This document shows positions 18,391 through 25,772 of a DNA stretch of 39,450 nt, piece by piece. The DNA comes from Ornithinimicrobium sp. CNJ-824. GTDB lineage: Bacteria; Actinomycetota; Actinomycetes; Actinomycetales; Dermatophilaceae. The notes beneath the pieces are model-generated. The model had not been told where the DNA came from. It saw only the letters and a list, made by a program, of their open reading frames with translations, and searched no databases. Each line of letters opens with the position of its first letter. Position 1 is the first letter of the stretch. The stretch is from positions 1 to 39,450 of the forward strand of contig NZ_MKKA01000018.1 in the NCBI RefSeq assembly GCF_001942405.1. The letters are read 5' to 3'. A program made the translations under genes and the position numbers.

Positions 18391-18416
18391 TCTATACAGA
18401 TGAGACGTTATATGGC
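18391..18416 (+). promoter_or_regulatory. AT-rich putative promoter of the HTH/nucleotidyltransferase pair
   Basis: A short AT-rich patch containing TATACA and TTATAT in otherwise very GC-rich DNA, 12-37 bases before ATG 18428. Either hexamer could be a -10 box; no convincing -35 is visible. TTATAT as -10 would give a nearly leaderless transcript, which fits the weak ribosome-binding sequence. Confidence 0.4.
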
Positions 18417-18427
18417 ACCATGTCTGC

Positions 18428-19141
18428 ATGGCGCTGCTGCTGGGCGAGGCGATGACGGTGGGGGAGGCTGCCGAGGTGCTGGAGGTGAGCACCAAGCAGG
18501 TGCAGAACCTCGGGCGCCGGGGTGAGCTCGTGTACGTGGCGCGGGGGTTGCTCGACGCGGCATCGGTGCGGGCCTACCGGGCCCGGCGTCAAGGTCGGCA
18601 CACCCGTCCCTGGTCGGGGTGGACGGCATGGGCAGCCATCTCAATGCTGGCCGGCATCGAACCGGGGTGGCTGGGCCAGCCCCAGCTGTCTCGCCTCCGG
18701 GGCCGTCTGCGCAGCATGGGGCCGGCCGACCTGGTCGCGGCCACCCGCGCCCGTGCGACGACCAGGAGGTTCGCCGGCCACGAAGCTGCGGTGAGGCGAC
18801 TGAGGGGCGATGACGGTGTCGTGCCAGGTAGACCACTCCCGGGCCTGGTCCGGACCGACGGGTCCGACGGCCTGGAGGCTTACGTCATGGGCGAGGGGCT
18901 GGCAGCGCTGGTCGATCGACGAGGGCTGCAGGAGGGGCCCGAGGGCCAGATCGTCCTCCACGTGATCGAAACACCAGGGGCCGGCGGTGGGACAGGGTTT
19001 TCCCTGGGACTCGTCGAGCACTTCATGGCCCGTGACATCCTCCCGCCGCTGGACGCCGCGGTCAGCGACGACCCTCGGGAGCGCGGAGTGGCGTCGGACA
19101 TGCTGCGTGAGCTCCTGGACAACTACCGAGCCGATGCCTGA
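18428..19141 (+). CDS. HTH protein, putative antitoxin of a nucleotidyltransferase pair
   Basis: A 237-residue protein. The N-terminus (MTVGEAAEVLEVSTKQVQNL, then RRGELVYVARGLLDAASVRAY) is an excisionase/MerR-like helix-turn-helix. The rest is a helical and mixed domain with no family I recognise, ending DPRERGVASDMLRELLDNY. ATG 18428 or ATG 18452 may be the start. It overlaps the next gene by 8 bases, whose product carries an AbiEii/MenT-like nucleotidyltransferase motif. The small operon with a DNA-binding first gene resembles type IV toxin-antitoxin loci, where the antitoxin represses its own promoter. The antitoxin role is inferred from context; this is not the usual AbiEi winged-helix. 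Confidence 0.6.
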   Translation: MALLLGEAMTVGEAAEVLEVSTKQVQNLGRRGELVYVARGLLDAASVRAYRARRQGRHTRPWSGWTAWAAISMLAGIEPGWLGQPQLSRLRGRLRSMGPADLVAATRARATTRRFAGHEAAVRRLRGDDGVVPGRPLPGLVRTDGSDGLEAYVMGEGLAALVDRRGLQEGPEGQIVLHVIETPGAGGGTGFSLGLVEHFMARDILPPLDAAVSDDPRERGVASDMLRELLDNYRADA

Positions 19142-19898
19142 TCGCGGCCGGCCGACCATCTACGTCGCTGCGGCCGTCGGTGGTTGGCCGCACCCGTGGC
19201 CCAATGTCGCAGAGCTCGCGCGGGAGATTCCTTCGCACGCGTGGACGCTCGTCGGCGGACTCATGGTCCAGCTGCACACCGTGCACCGGGGCATCGGCGT
19301 CATCCGACCCACGAACGACGTCGACATCGTCCTGCACATCGAGACGGCACGTGGTGTGCCGAACATGGTGGCGGGGTCCCTCGAGCGGCTGGGATATCGG
19401 CTGGTGCCTGCTGTCGACCCACGTGACAACCACGCTCATCGGTGGTTACGGGACGACCAAGTTCTTGACGTCGCGATCGTCGACGTGGTGACGGCGGACC
19501 ACGCGGCGCCGAGCGTCGTCGAGCGCATGAGGGGTCGGGAGATGGTGGCCATCGAGGGTGGGACCCAGGCGCTACGGAGAACGGTCAACGCGTCTCTCGA
19601 CATCGAGGGCAGCAGCACCGTCGTCTCGGTGCCCAGTCCGTTGGGAGCGACGGTCCTGAAGGCGGCGGCCTACCTGCACGACTCGCGGGATCGGCAACGC
19701 CATCTCTACGACGCTGCGACCCTGCTGGCATGCATCGAGGACCCGTTCGCGGACGCGGACCAACTACGCGGCTCGGACCGTCGCAGACTGCGCCTCCTGG
19801 CGGATCACCTCCCGGACGGCCACGCAGCATGGGCCTTTCTCGACCGGCGATCACGCATGAATGCCCAGGCGGCACTGCGCATCCTCAACGACGGATAG
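19134..19898 (+). CDS. AbiEii/MenT-like nucleotidyltransferase, putative toxin
   Basis: A 254-residue protein with the start ATG inside the end of the HTH gene. The sequence has WTLVGGLMVQLH (Gly-Gly at 41-42), then RPTNDVDIVLHIE with Asp62-x-Asp64, the metal-binding pair of the DNA-polymerase-beta nucleotidyltransferase fold. The Gly-Gly replaces the classic Gly-Ser, as in many AbiEii-type proteins. A later LGATVLKAAAYLHDSRDRQRH-type stretch fits the conserved Lys and Asp of AbiEii. Such toxins add nucleotides to tRNA or otherwise stop translation, but housekeeping nucleotidyltransferases look alike. It lies 7 bases from the convergent SGNH gene. Confidence 0.7.
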   Translation: MPDRGRPTIYVAAAVGGWPHPWPNVAELAREIPSHAWTLVGGLMVQLHTVHRGIGVIRPTNDVDIVLHIETARGVPNMVAGSLERLGYRLVPAVDPRDNHAHRWLRDDQVLDVAIVDVVTADHAAPSVVERMRGREMVAIEGGTQALRRTVNASLDIEGSSTVVSVPSPLGATVLKAAAYLHDSRDRQRHLYDAATLLACIEDPFADADQLRGSDRRRLRLLADHLPDGHAAWAFLDRRSRMNAQAALRILNDG

Positions 19899-19905
19899 CA
19901 CTGGT

Positions 19906-21069
19906 TCAGGCGCCTGCTCGGCGCGCCTCGAACTCGGCGTCCAGCTCCTGCAGCTCGACGAGGCCGGCCTCCTGGACGGCGGCGTTGGGGCTGCGCAGCT
20001 TGGCGACCGCGCGGGTGAGGCGGCCGGTGTCGACGCCGGCGACCTCGGCACGACGCAGGTTGGCCTGTGTGTCCAGGTCCATCGCCAGGACGGCCTGGGC
20101 CTGCTCGCGGACAGTGAGGTCGGACGTCCGGGTGGGCCGGTCGGCCGAGGGCGACTGGCGCACGGTGGCCGTGGCTGTCAGGTCCGCGTCGGCGGTGGTG
20201 AGCTTCTTGCTCTTGCCGCCACCTCCCTTGCCGCCACCCTTGCCCCCGCCACCGGTGGAGCCGTCGTCCCCGCCGTCGGGGGAGGTGACGAGCGCGGGGG
20301 CGAGCGCGACGGCATACCCCTCGTTGCCCAGCCTGTTGGGGTGGTAGGACTCCACGATCGGGTTGCTCAGCCCGTTGATCCACTCCGGGTCGTCGCAGAC
20401 CGCGTGGCCGAGGAAGTCGTCGCGCACGTCGACGTAGGTGAAGCCCGCGCCGGTCGCCTTGGCCTCGATGAGCGTGTCGAGCTCGGCGGCGCCCGCGTTG
20501 AGCTCGCGCATCTCGCCGGAGGAGAAGAAGGTGGCCAGGTTGCAGTCCTCGCCGTTGAACAGGTACGGGTAGCCGGCGACCACGACCGTGGCCTGCGAGG
20601 CGCGCGACCGGATGTCGCCGTAGAGCGCGTCGAGCCGGCCCGGCAGCTCACCGTTGAGGATCGTGCGCGATCGGTCGATCTCGCCGTAGCAGTTGCTCAG
20701 CCACCCCGGCAGTGCGCACTCGGTGATGACGTCGGCGAAACCGACGTCGTTGCCGCCGATCGTCATCGTCACGTATGCCGTCGCGTCCGTGAGCGTGCCC
20801 AGCTGGTTGGCGTGCACGTCGGCGGTCGTCGCGCCGGAGCAGGCCTGGTAGTCGAGGGTGAGCTGCTGGCTCGAGGCGAGCAGGGCGGGGTAGCCGTAGG
20901 GGGAGCGGTAGCACTCGTCCACCGCCGCCCGGGTGCCGGTGCCGGCGGAGAAGCTGTCGCCCAGGGCGACGTAGTGCTCGTCGGCGGCCTGGGTGGGGCT
21001 CGCGGCGAGGGTGGCGGTCAGGGCGGTCGCGCAGAAGGCCGTCAGGGCGGCTCGTGTCGTCGTTGACAT
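19906..21069 (-). CDS. Secreted SGNH/GDSL hydrolase (lipase/esterase)
   Basis: A 387-residue protein starting at ATG 21069. Signal peptide 1-29 ends in SPTQAA. Block I is YVALGDSFSAGTG with catalytic Ser39, the block III-like MTIGGNDVGF supplies the oxyanion Gly/Asn, and VESYHPNRLGNEGYA supplies the catalytic His. The cysteines are paired in number, as in Streptomyces SGNH lipases. After the catalytic domain there is a Gly/Lys-rich linker (GGGGKGGGKGGGGKSKK) and a ~110-residue helical tail of unknown role. The enzyme likely cleaves acyl or lipid esters outside the cell; the substrate is unknown. Confidence 0.9.
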   Translation of the reverse strand: MSTTTRAALTAFCATALTATLAASPTQAADEHYVALGDSFSAGTGTRAAVDECYRSPYGYPALLASSQQLTLDYQACSGATTADVHANQLGTLTDATAYVTMTIGGNDVGFADVITECALPGWLSNCYGEIDRSRTILNGELPGRLDALYGDIRSRASQATVVVAGYPYLFNGEDCNLATFFSSGEMRELNAGAAELDTLIEAKATGAGFTYVDVRDDFLGHAVCDDPEWINGLSNPIVESYHPNRLGNEGYAVALAPALVTSPDGGDDGSTGGGGKGGGKGGGGKSKKLTTADADLTATATVRQSPSADRPTRTSDLTVREQAQAVLAMDLDTQANLRRAEVAGVDTGRLTRAVAKLRSPNAAVQEAGLVELQELDAEFEARRAGA

Positions 21070-21122
21070 GGGGGGATGCTTCCACGCGGTGGGGTCGACG
21101 GCAAGGGGAAAGGTGGCCCAGG

Positions 21123-21713
21123 TCACATGTCGGTCGGGGTCGTGCCGGTGCCGGCCGGTGCGCTCGGGTCGGCGCAGTAGCTGAACGGGCCGTCCTCCGC
21201 CGCGTGGTAGCTGGCCTGCCGCCCGTCGACCGCGAGGATCAGCTGACGGCCGGGGACGAGCGCCTGGGTGTACATCATCCCCGGCTTGGGGCAGCCCAGG
21301 CTGCCGTCCGGCCAGGTAACCACGGCGTAGCCGACGACCTCGACGGCGTCGGGCTCCACGTCCCGGCGGTCGGCCTCGGCCGCGATCGCCTCCTGCACGT
21401 CGTCGCCCTGGAGGATCGCGTCCGGCACGGGGCCGGTCGGCAGCGCCGCGCCGGGCACGGGGATCCGGGTGGGGCCGGCGTCCATGTCGTCCTCCGTGGT
21501 GTCGGTGTCGTCGGTGTCGTCGGGGGCAGGCGCGGGGGCAGGGGTGGTGGATGCAGGGGTGCCCGTATCGGCCGGGGTGTCGTCCTCGGTCACGGCGCAG
21601 CCGCCCAGGACCAGGACGGAGGCAGCGGCCGTCGCGGTGAGCGTGGTGACGACCGACCGTCGCCCGCGTGGTGTCTCGACGCTCCGACGCCGTCCCCGTG
21701 CCGTGCTCCGCAT
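21123..21713 (-). CDS. Lipoprotein with WPDGSLGCP domain
   Basis: A 196-residue lipoprotein. A basic N-terminus and hydrophobic stretch end in the lipobox VLGGC, then a Thr/Pro/Asp-rich linker. The C-terminal domain contains VTWPDGSLGCPKPGMMYTQA and a final PFSYC, a pattern seen in a widespread family of small secreted proteins of unknown function with two conserved cysteines. Start ATG 21713 is the only upstream ATG. It follows the SGNH gene on the same strand, separated by 53 bases. Confidence 0.75.
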   Translation of the reverse strand: MRSTARGRRRSVETPRGRRSVVTTLTATAAASVLVLGGCAVTEDDTPADTGTPASTTPAPAPAPDDTDDTDTTEDDMDAGPTRIPVPGAALPTGPVPDAILQGDDVQEAIAAEADRRDVEPDAVEVVGYAVVTWPDGSLGCPKPGMMYTQALVPGRQLILAVDGRQASYHAAEDGPFSYCADPSAPAGTGTTPTDM

Positions 21714-21858
21714 GCTGGCCTCCTCGCCCGCTCCTCGGTGAGCATCTCACTGTGCGGGGGTGGGACGGGGCGGGAGGGGGACGGGTTCCGACGACGGCTG
21801 GCGGGCTGCCCGACGGGTCGGTGCAGGTCTGTCCGGGGCCCTGGCTACGATCTGGCGC

Positions 21859-22485
21859 ATGGGGAACGAGCGGAATCCCGCTGCCCTGGCCAAGGCCGTG
21901 ACGGACAAGATCATCAACGTCGGCGTGGACGGGGCAGGTCCGTGGAAGGGATCGGTCCAGGTGGCCGAGGAGCACCTGTCGCGGCACGGCGACCCCGAGA
22001 AGGCCATCGCCCGGGTCGTCGCGACCCATGTGCGCCTGACGTCCAGCACCGGCTTCCTGGCCGGGGCCGGAGGCCTCGTGACGATGCCGGTCACCGTGCC
22101 GGCGGACCTCAGCTCGTTGTGGCTGGCACAGGGCCGGCTGGCCGGCAGCATCGCCCACCTGCGGGGCTACGACGTGTTCTCCGAGGAGGTGCGCAGCATC
22201 GTCCTGCTGAGCCTGCTCGGGGCCTCTGGCGCAGAGGCGTTGTCCAAGGCAGGCGTGCAGATCGGCACCAAGGGCGCCATGTCCGCCCTGAACAAGGTCC
22301 CGGGCCGGGTGCTCATCGAGATCAACAAGAAGGTCGGCTTCCGGCTGATCACCAAGGCCGGGACCAAGGGGGTCATCAACCTGACCAAGCTGGTGCCGCT
22401 CGCCGGCGGAGTGGTCGGCGGGGGCGTCAACGGCGTCAGCACCCGGGCCGTCGGCCACTGGGCCAAGCACCACTTCACGGAGTAG
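21859..22485 (+). CDS. EcsC-family protein
   Basis: A 208-residue protein; ATG 21859 was chosen over a longer frame because the family motif follows shortly after. Central features are RVVATHVRLTSSTGFLAGAGGL, a Gly-rich amphipathic segment, and VPADLSSLWLAQGRLAGSIAHL, typical of EcsC domains. The C-terminus is Gly/Val-rich (LVPLAGGVVGGGVNGVSTRAVG). EcsC proteins probably associate with membranes; their biochemical role is not settled. It is divergent from the lipoprotein gene, with 145 bases between. Confidence 0.8.
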   Translation: MGNERNPAALAKAVTDKIINVGVDGAGPWKGSVQVAEEHLSRHGDPEKAIARVVATHVRLTSSTGFLAGAGGLVTMPVTVPADLSSLWLAQGRLAGSIAHLRGYDVFSEEVRSIVLLSLLGASGAEALSKAGVQIGTKGAMSALNKVPGRVLIEINKKVGFRLITKAGTKGVINLTKLVPLAGGVVGGGVNGVSTRAVGHWAKHHFTE

Positions 22486-22552
22486 CCCACCGCTGCCCCC
22501 CCAACCCGACCCGTGCCGGCGTCCCCGGTCGCCTGTCCCCGAAAGGCCCACC

Positions 22553-23167
22553 GTGAAAATCCTCCGCACGATCGCCACGTCCCTCCTGGTCCTCGTCGTC
22601 GTGGCCGTCGCCGGGGTCTTCGTGCTGGGGCAGTTCGACCGGCTGCCGTTCCAGACCCGGACCGTCGACCGCAGCCAGCCGGTGCTGCTGCAGTCGGTGC
22701 AGGAGATCAGCCAGTTCCACGCGGCGGTCGGCACCTTCGAGGTGATCCTCGACCAGGAGGAGGACGTGCGCTGGGTGCCCGGCTTCATCGCCGGGGAGCG
22801 CTCGCTGTTCGTCGCCGCTGGCACGGTGAACGCCTACGTCGACCTCTCCGGGCTCGCGGACGGCGACCTGACCCTTTCCGAGGACGGCACGACGGCCCGG
22901 ATCCGGCTGCCCGAGGCGCAGCTGGACCCGCCCAACCTCGACCACGACCGGACGTATCTCTACTCGCAGGACCGTGGCGTCATCAACCGGCTGGGGGACG
23001 CGATCTCCACCCAGGACCAGCAGGAGCTCTACCAGCTCGCCGAGGAGAAGATGACGGCCGCGGCGCAGGAGTCCGGCCTGACGCAGCAGGCCGAGGAGAA
23101 CACCCGCACCATGCTGACCGGCATGTTCAGCGCCCTCGACATCCAGCTGACGGTCGTGGGCGACTGA
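22553..23167 (+). CDS. DUF4230 membrane-anchored protein
   Basis: A 204-residue protein with one N-terminal membrane anchor (LVLVVVAVAGVFVLG) and a periplasmic/outer domain that matches the DUF4230 layout: LLQSVQEISQFHAAVGTFEV, a middle beta region (GTVNAYVDLSGL) and a helical C-terminus. ATG 22553 is preceded by a GAAAGG sequence. The family function is unknown. It lies 67 bases after the EcsC gene and could be co-transcribed. Confidence 0.8.
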   Translation: MKILRTIATSLLVLVVVAVAGVFVLGQFDRLPFQTRTVDRSQPVLLQSVQEISQFHAAVGTFEVILDQEEDVRWVPGFIAGERSLFVAAGTVNAYVDLSGLADGDLTLSEDGTTARIRLPEAQLDPPNLDHDRTYLYSQDRGVINRLGDAISTQDQQELYQLAEEKMTAAAQESGLTQQAEENTRTMLTGMFSALDIQLTVVGD

Positions 23168-23176
23168 TCCGCAGGA

Positions 23177-23211
23177 GGTGGGGTGCCGGTCCCCTGAACC
23201 AGCACCCCACC
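23177..23211 (+). terminator. Hairpin after DUF4230 gene
   Basis: Arms GGTGGGGTGC and GCACCCCACC (10 bp, perfect) with a 15-base loop, 9 bases past the stop in a convergent intergenic region. Likely a transcription terminator; no T-run. Confidence 0.7.
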
Positions 23212-23328
23212 CCTGCTCCCCCAGGGTGAGTCACGTCGCTGTGAGGCGCCCCTCGTGACTGCCATCGGGTGTCCCGTCCCGACATCAGTAAAGACGTCCG
23301 GGAACCCCCGTTCGTTGCCGCAGATCCG

Positions 23329-23344
23329 TGTGATCTGTGTCACA
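23329..23344. promoter_or_regulatory. Perfect CRP/GlxR-type operator in a convergent gap
   Basis: TGTGATCTGTGTCACA is an exact TGTGA-N6-TCACA site, the consensus of CRP and actinobacterial GlxR/Crp. It lies between two gene 3' ends (23167 and 23364), not in front of any gene I can call, 19 bases past the thioesterase stop. Confidence 0.6.
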
Positions 23345-23363
23345 TCTGCCGGAAGGCCCCCGG

Positions 23364-24173
23364 TCAGCCCCTCGGCCGGACCGTCAGCGCCTGCTCGACC
23401 GTGCCCACCGGCCCGGCCAAGTCGTGCACCACCGACGACGTCTGCCCCGCCCCGGTCGGCCCCCAGCTGACCGAGGTGTCCAGCCCGACCCACTCGCCCT
23501 CGGGCTGCCGGTGCAGGTGCAGCGTGAGGTCGACGTTCGGATACAGCCACTCGGTCGGCGCCTGCCGGTTGGCGATCCCGTTGGCCACGTCCAGCAGCCC
23601 GCACCACCGCGCGAACCCGCTGCTCTCCTCCCCGTCCACCAGGCCCACCGGCGTGCGCGCCCACGCGTGCCCCCGCCCCGGCCGGGTCTCCGCGGACCGG
23701 AACTCCAGCGAGCTGATGAAACCCCCGCCCCAGTGCTCCATCCCCGTCCACACCGGCACCTCGTCCGGCCCCGGCATCGACGGCGCCTCCACGCCGGCGA
23801 CCTCGGCGGTGTCCGTCCGGGCCAGCCGCCACGCGGTCGCCCGCACGACGTCCCGGCCCCCGGCGCTCGCGGTCGCCTCCACCAGCTCGATCGTCCGCCC
23901 CGGCCGCAGCGTCCGCGTCACCACGGTCGTCTCCTCGAGGTGGATCATCCCCAGGATGTCGAAGCTGATCCGCGCCCACTGCAGCTCGGGCCGCGGGTCG
24001 TGCCGCTCCAGGCAGTGCACGAGCAGCCCGGCCACCGGCGCCATGTGCTGCTCGGTCTCCTGCCACGCCCCCTGCGCGTTGCGGGTCGGGGCATACCGCC
24101 CGTCCCCCTGCGCCACGTAGTAGAAGGCCTCGTTCTCATCCGCGCTCACCCGGCGAGTGTAGTAATGGACCAT
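23364..24173 (-). CDS. Acyl-CoA thioesterase-like (double hot-dog) protein
   Basis: A 269-residue protein of the thioesterase-like superfamily. The first hot-dog repeat has FYYVAQGDGRYAPTRNAQG, a conserved W-QETEQHMAP stretch, and ISFDILGMIHLEETTVVTRT. The second repeat ends PNVDLTLHLHRQPEGEWVGL and SVSWGPTGAGQTSSVVHD. Such enzymes hydrolyse acyl-CoA, but many actinobacterial members are untested. ATG 24173 overlaps the start of the divergent DUF2891 gene; GTG 24153 (reading SADENEAFYYV) is a shorter alternative that would leave room for a promoter. Confidence 0.78.
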   Translation of the reverse strand: MVHYYTRRVSADENEAFYYVAQGDGRYAPTRNAQGAWQETEQHMAPVAGLLVHCLERHDPRPELQWARISFDILGMIHLEETTVVTRTLRPGRTIELVEATASAGGRDVVRATAWRLARTDTAEVAGVEAPSMPGPDEVPVWTGMEHWGGGFISSLEFRSAETRPGRGHAWARTPVGLVDGEESSGFARWCGLLDVANGIANRQAPTEWLYPNVDLTLHLHRQPEGEWVGLDTSVSWGPTGAGQTSSVVHDLAGPVGTVEQALTVRPRG

Positions 24174-25209
24174 GTCCCCCCTCCCACCGCCCGCCGACGC
24201 CGCCGCCTGGAGCCGCATCGCGCGCGCGGTCGTGACCACGCCATACCCGTGGTCGCCCGGCCACCTGGTCACCGGCCCCGACGACACCACCCTGGTCCCC
24301 GAGCGCCTGCACCCCGCCTTCCACGGCGCCCTCGACTGGCACTCGTGCGTGCACGTCCAGTGGTCCCTGGTCACCCTCCTGCTCCGGTATGCCGACGCGC
24401 TCGGCGAGCAGGAGACCGCCGCCGTGGTCGGTCTGCTGGGGGAGCGGCTCACCGCCGAGAACGTCGCGGCCGAGGTGGCCTACCTGCGGGAGCGGCCCTC
24501 GTTCGAGCGGCCCTACGGCTGGGCCTGGGCGGCCCAGCTGGGAGCGACGGTCGCGGAGGGGGCGCGACGGCATACCTCCTGGTCGTCCTGGGCCGACGCC
24601 CTGGCGCCGCTGGGGGAGGTCCTGGCCGAGCACGTCCTGGCCTGGCTGCCGCGGCAGACCTATCCGGTGCGCCACGGCAAGCACCAGAACGACGCGTTCG
24701 CGCTGTGGCTGCTCATCGACGGGTTCGGACGCCTGGGGCGGGACGACGTCGTGGCCGCGTGCCGGGAGCGGGCGCTGGCGTGGTTCGGGCAGGACGTCGA
24801 CGCTCCGACCGCGTGGGAGCCGGGAGGCACCGACTTCCTCAGCCCCGCGCTGACCGAGGCCGGGCTGATGACGCGCGTGCTGGAGCCCGGGGCGTTCGCG
24901 GACTGGCTGGAGGGGTTCCTGCCCGGGCTCGGCGAGGGCCGGCACGAGCACCTGCTCGAGGTCCCCGAGGTGGCGGACCCGACGGACGGGCAGTACGCCC
25001 ACCTGCTGGGGCTGGCGCTCAGCCGGGCCTGGCAGCTGCGGGTGCTCGCGGGGCGGGTCGACCCGCGGGTGGCCGCGCGGTTGCGGGCCGGTGCCGACGC
25101 CCAGGAGCAGGCGGTGCTGCGGGAGATCACCGACGGGGACTTCATGGCGACCCACTGGCTGGTGTCGTTCGCGCTGCTGGCGCACGGGGTGCTGTCGCCG
25201 GGGGAGTGA
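24172..25209 (+). CDS. DUF2891 family protein
   Basis: A 345-residue soluble, Trp-rich, helical protein. Conserved DUF2891 features are TTPYPWSPGHL near the N-terminus, HPAFHGALDWHSCVHVQWSL near residue 45, ERPYGWAWAAQL, TYPVRHGKHQNDAFAL and the final ATHWLVSFALLA. His and Trp residues clustered in these motifs suggest a helical-toroid enzyme active site, but the function is unknown. The start ATG at 24172 overlaps that of the divergent thioesterase gene. Confidence 0.82.
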   Translation: MSPLPPPADAAAWSRIARAVVTTPYPWSPGHLVTGPDDTTLVPERLHPAFHGALDWHSCVHVQWSLVTLLLRYADALGEQETAAVVGLLGERLTAENVAAEVAYLRERPSFERPYGWAWAAQLGATVAEGARRHTSWSSWADALAPLGEVLAEHVLAWLPRQTYPVRHGKHQNDAFALWLLIDGFGRLGRDDVVAACRERALAWFGQDVDAPTAWEPGGTDFLSPALTEAGLMTRVLEPGAFADWLEGFLPGLGEGRHEHLLEVPEVADPTDGQYAHLLGLALSRAWQLRVLAGRVDPRVAARLRAGADAQEQAVLREITDGDFMATHWLVSFALLAHGVLSPGE

Positions 25210-25248
25210 GGTCGCTGCCGGACCGCCCGCGACCGGCGGCAGGGTCGG

Positions 25249-25512
25249 TCAGCGCTGGGCGAAGGGTGTCGTGGGGTGCGCGGCGGCCGGGTCGTGGTGC
25301 CCCGCCTCGCCGTCCGGCAGGTCCGGGAACGCGACGCCCATCGCCAGCAGGCCGACCCCGCTGGTCACCAGCGCATAGGTGCAGGCGGTGAGCAGTGGTT
25401 GCAGCAGGTCGGGGGCGGCGGTCCGGTCGACCAGGGCAGATCCGGCGGCCAGGAGGACGAGGCCGACCATCAGGCAGGCGACGCCAACGCGCACGAGGGT
25501 GTGTGAACGCAT
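25249..25512 (-). CDS. Small two-TM membrane protein
   Basis: An 87-residue protein with two membrane spans (VGVACLMVGLVLLAAGSALV and LVTSGVGLLAMGVAF) and a His/Pro-rich cytoplasmic tail. ATG 25512 is chosen because an in-frame start further upstream would add a hydrophilic stretch (MDNPMDDPW...) translated from a repeat-rich region. No family recognised. Confidence 0.5.
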   Translation of the reverse strand: MRSHTLVRVGVACLMVGLVLLAAGSALVDRTAAPDLLQPLLTACTYALVTSGVGLLAMGVAFPDLPDGEAGHHDPAAAHPTTPFAQR

Positions 25513-25552
25513 CGGAGGACCATAACGCCGCACCCAGGCTTTCCCAAGTCCG

Positions 25553-25609
25553 GTGTCCACAGGGGTGTCGCGGAGGGTCGTCCACGGGTCGTCCATGGGG
25601 TTGTCCATA
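25553..25609 (+). repeat. Cluster of four DnaA-box-like 9-mers
   Basis: GTGTCCACA (25553), TCGTCCACG (25578), TCGTCCATG (25589) and TTGTCCATA (25601) are variants of the high-GC actinobacterial DnaA box TTGTCCACA, in the same orientation within 57 bases of a 260-base gap with no gene. None is a perfect match. Confidence 0.35.
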
Positions 25610-25772
25610 GGCCGGAGGCGCCGGCCATGTGGCAGAGGTGTCGTCCGGTTTGGTCGTCGCCCGGCCGCGTTTTCGCAGGTGGGAGGAGCGTCATCTGTGC
25701 AAAGTGGATGAGACCTTTGACCGCGCGGCTGCCGGCGGGGCTCGGCAGGTGGGCAGGGCCGTCAGGAAGCGC

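Noticed and set aside
19906..22824. Continuous 972-codon minus-strand frame through lipase, lipoprotein and EcsC regions
   Set aside because: Only the part below 21069 has a signal peptide and SGNH motifs; the rest is antisense to the EcsC and DUF4230 genes or out of frame with the lipoprotein.
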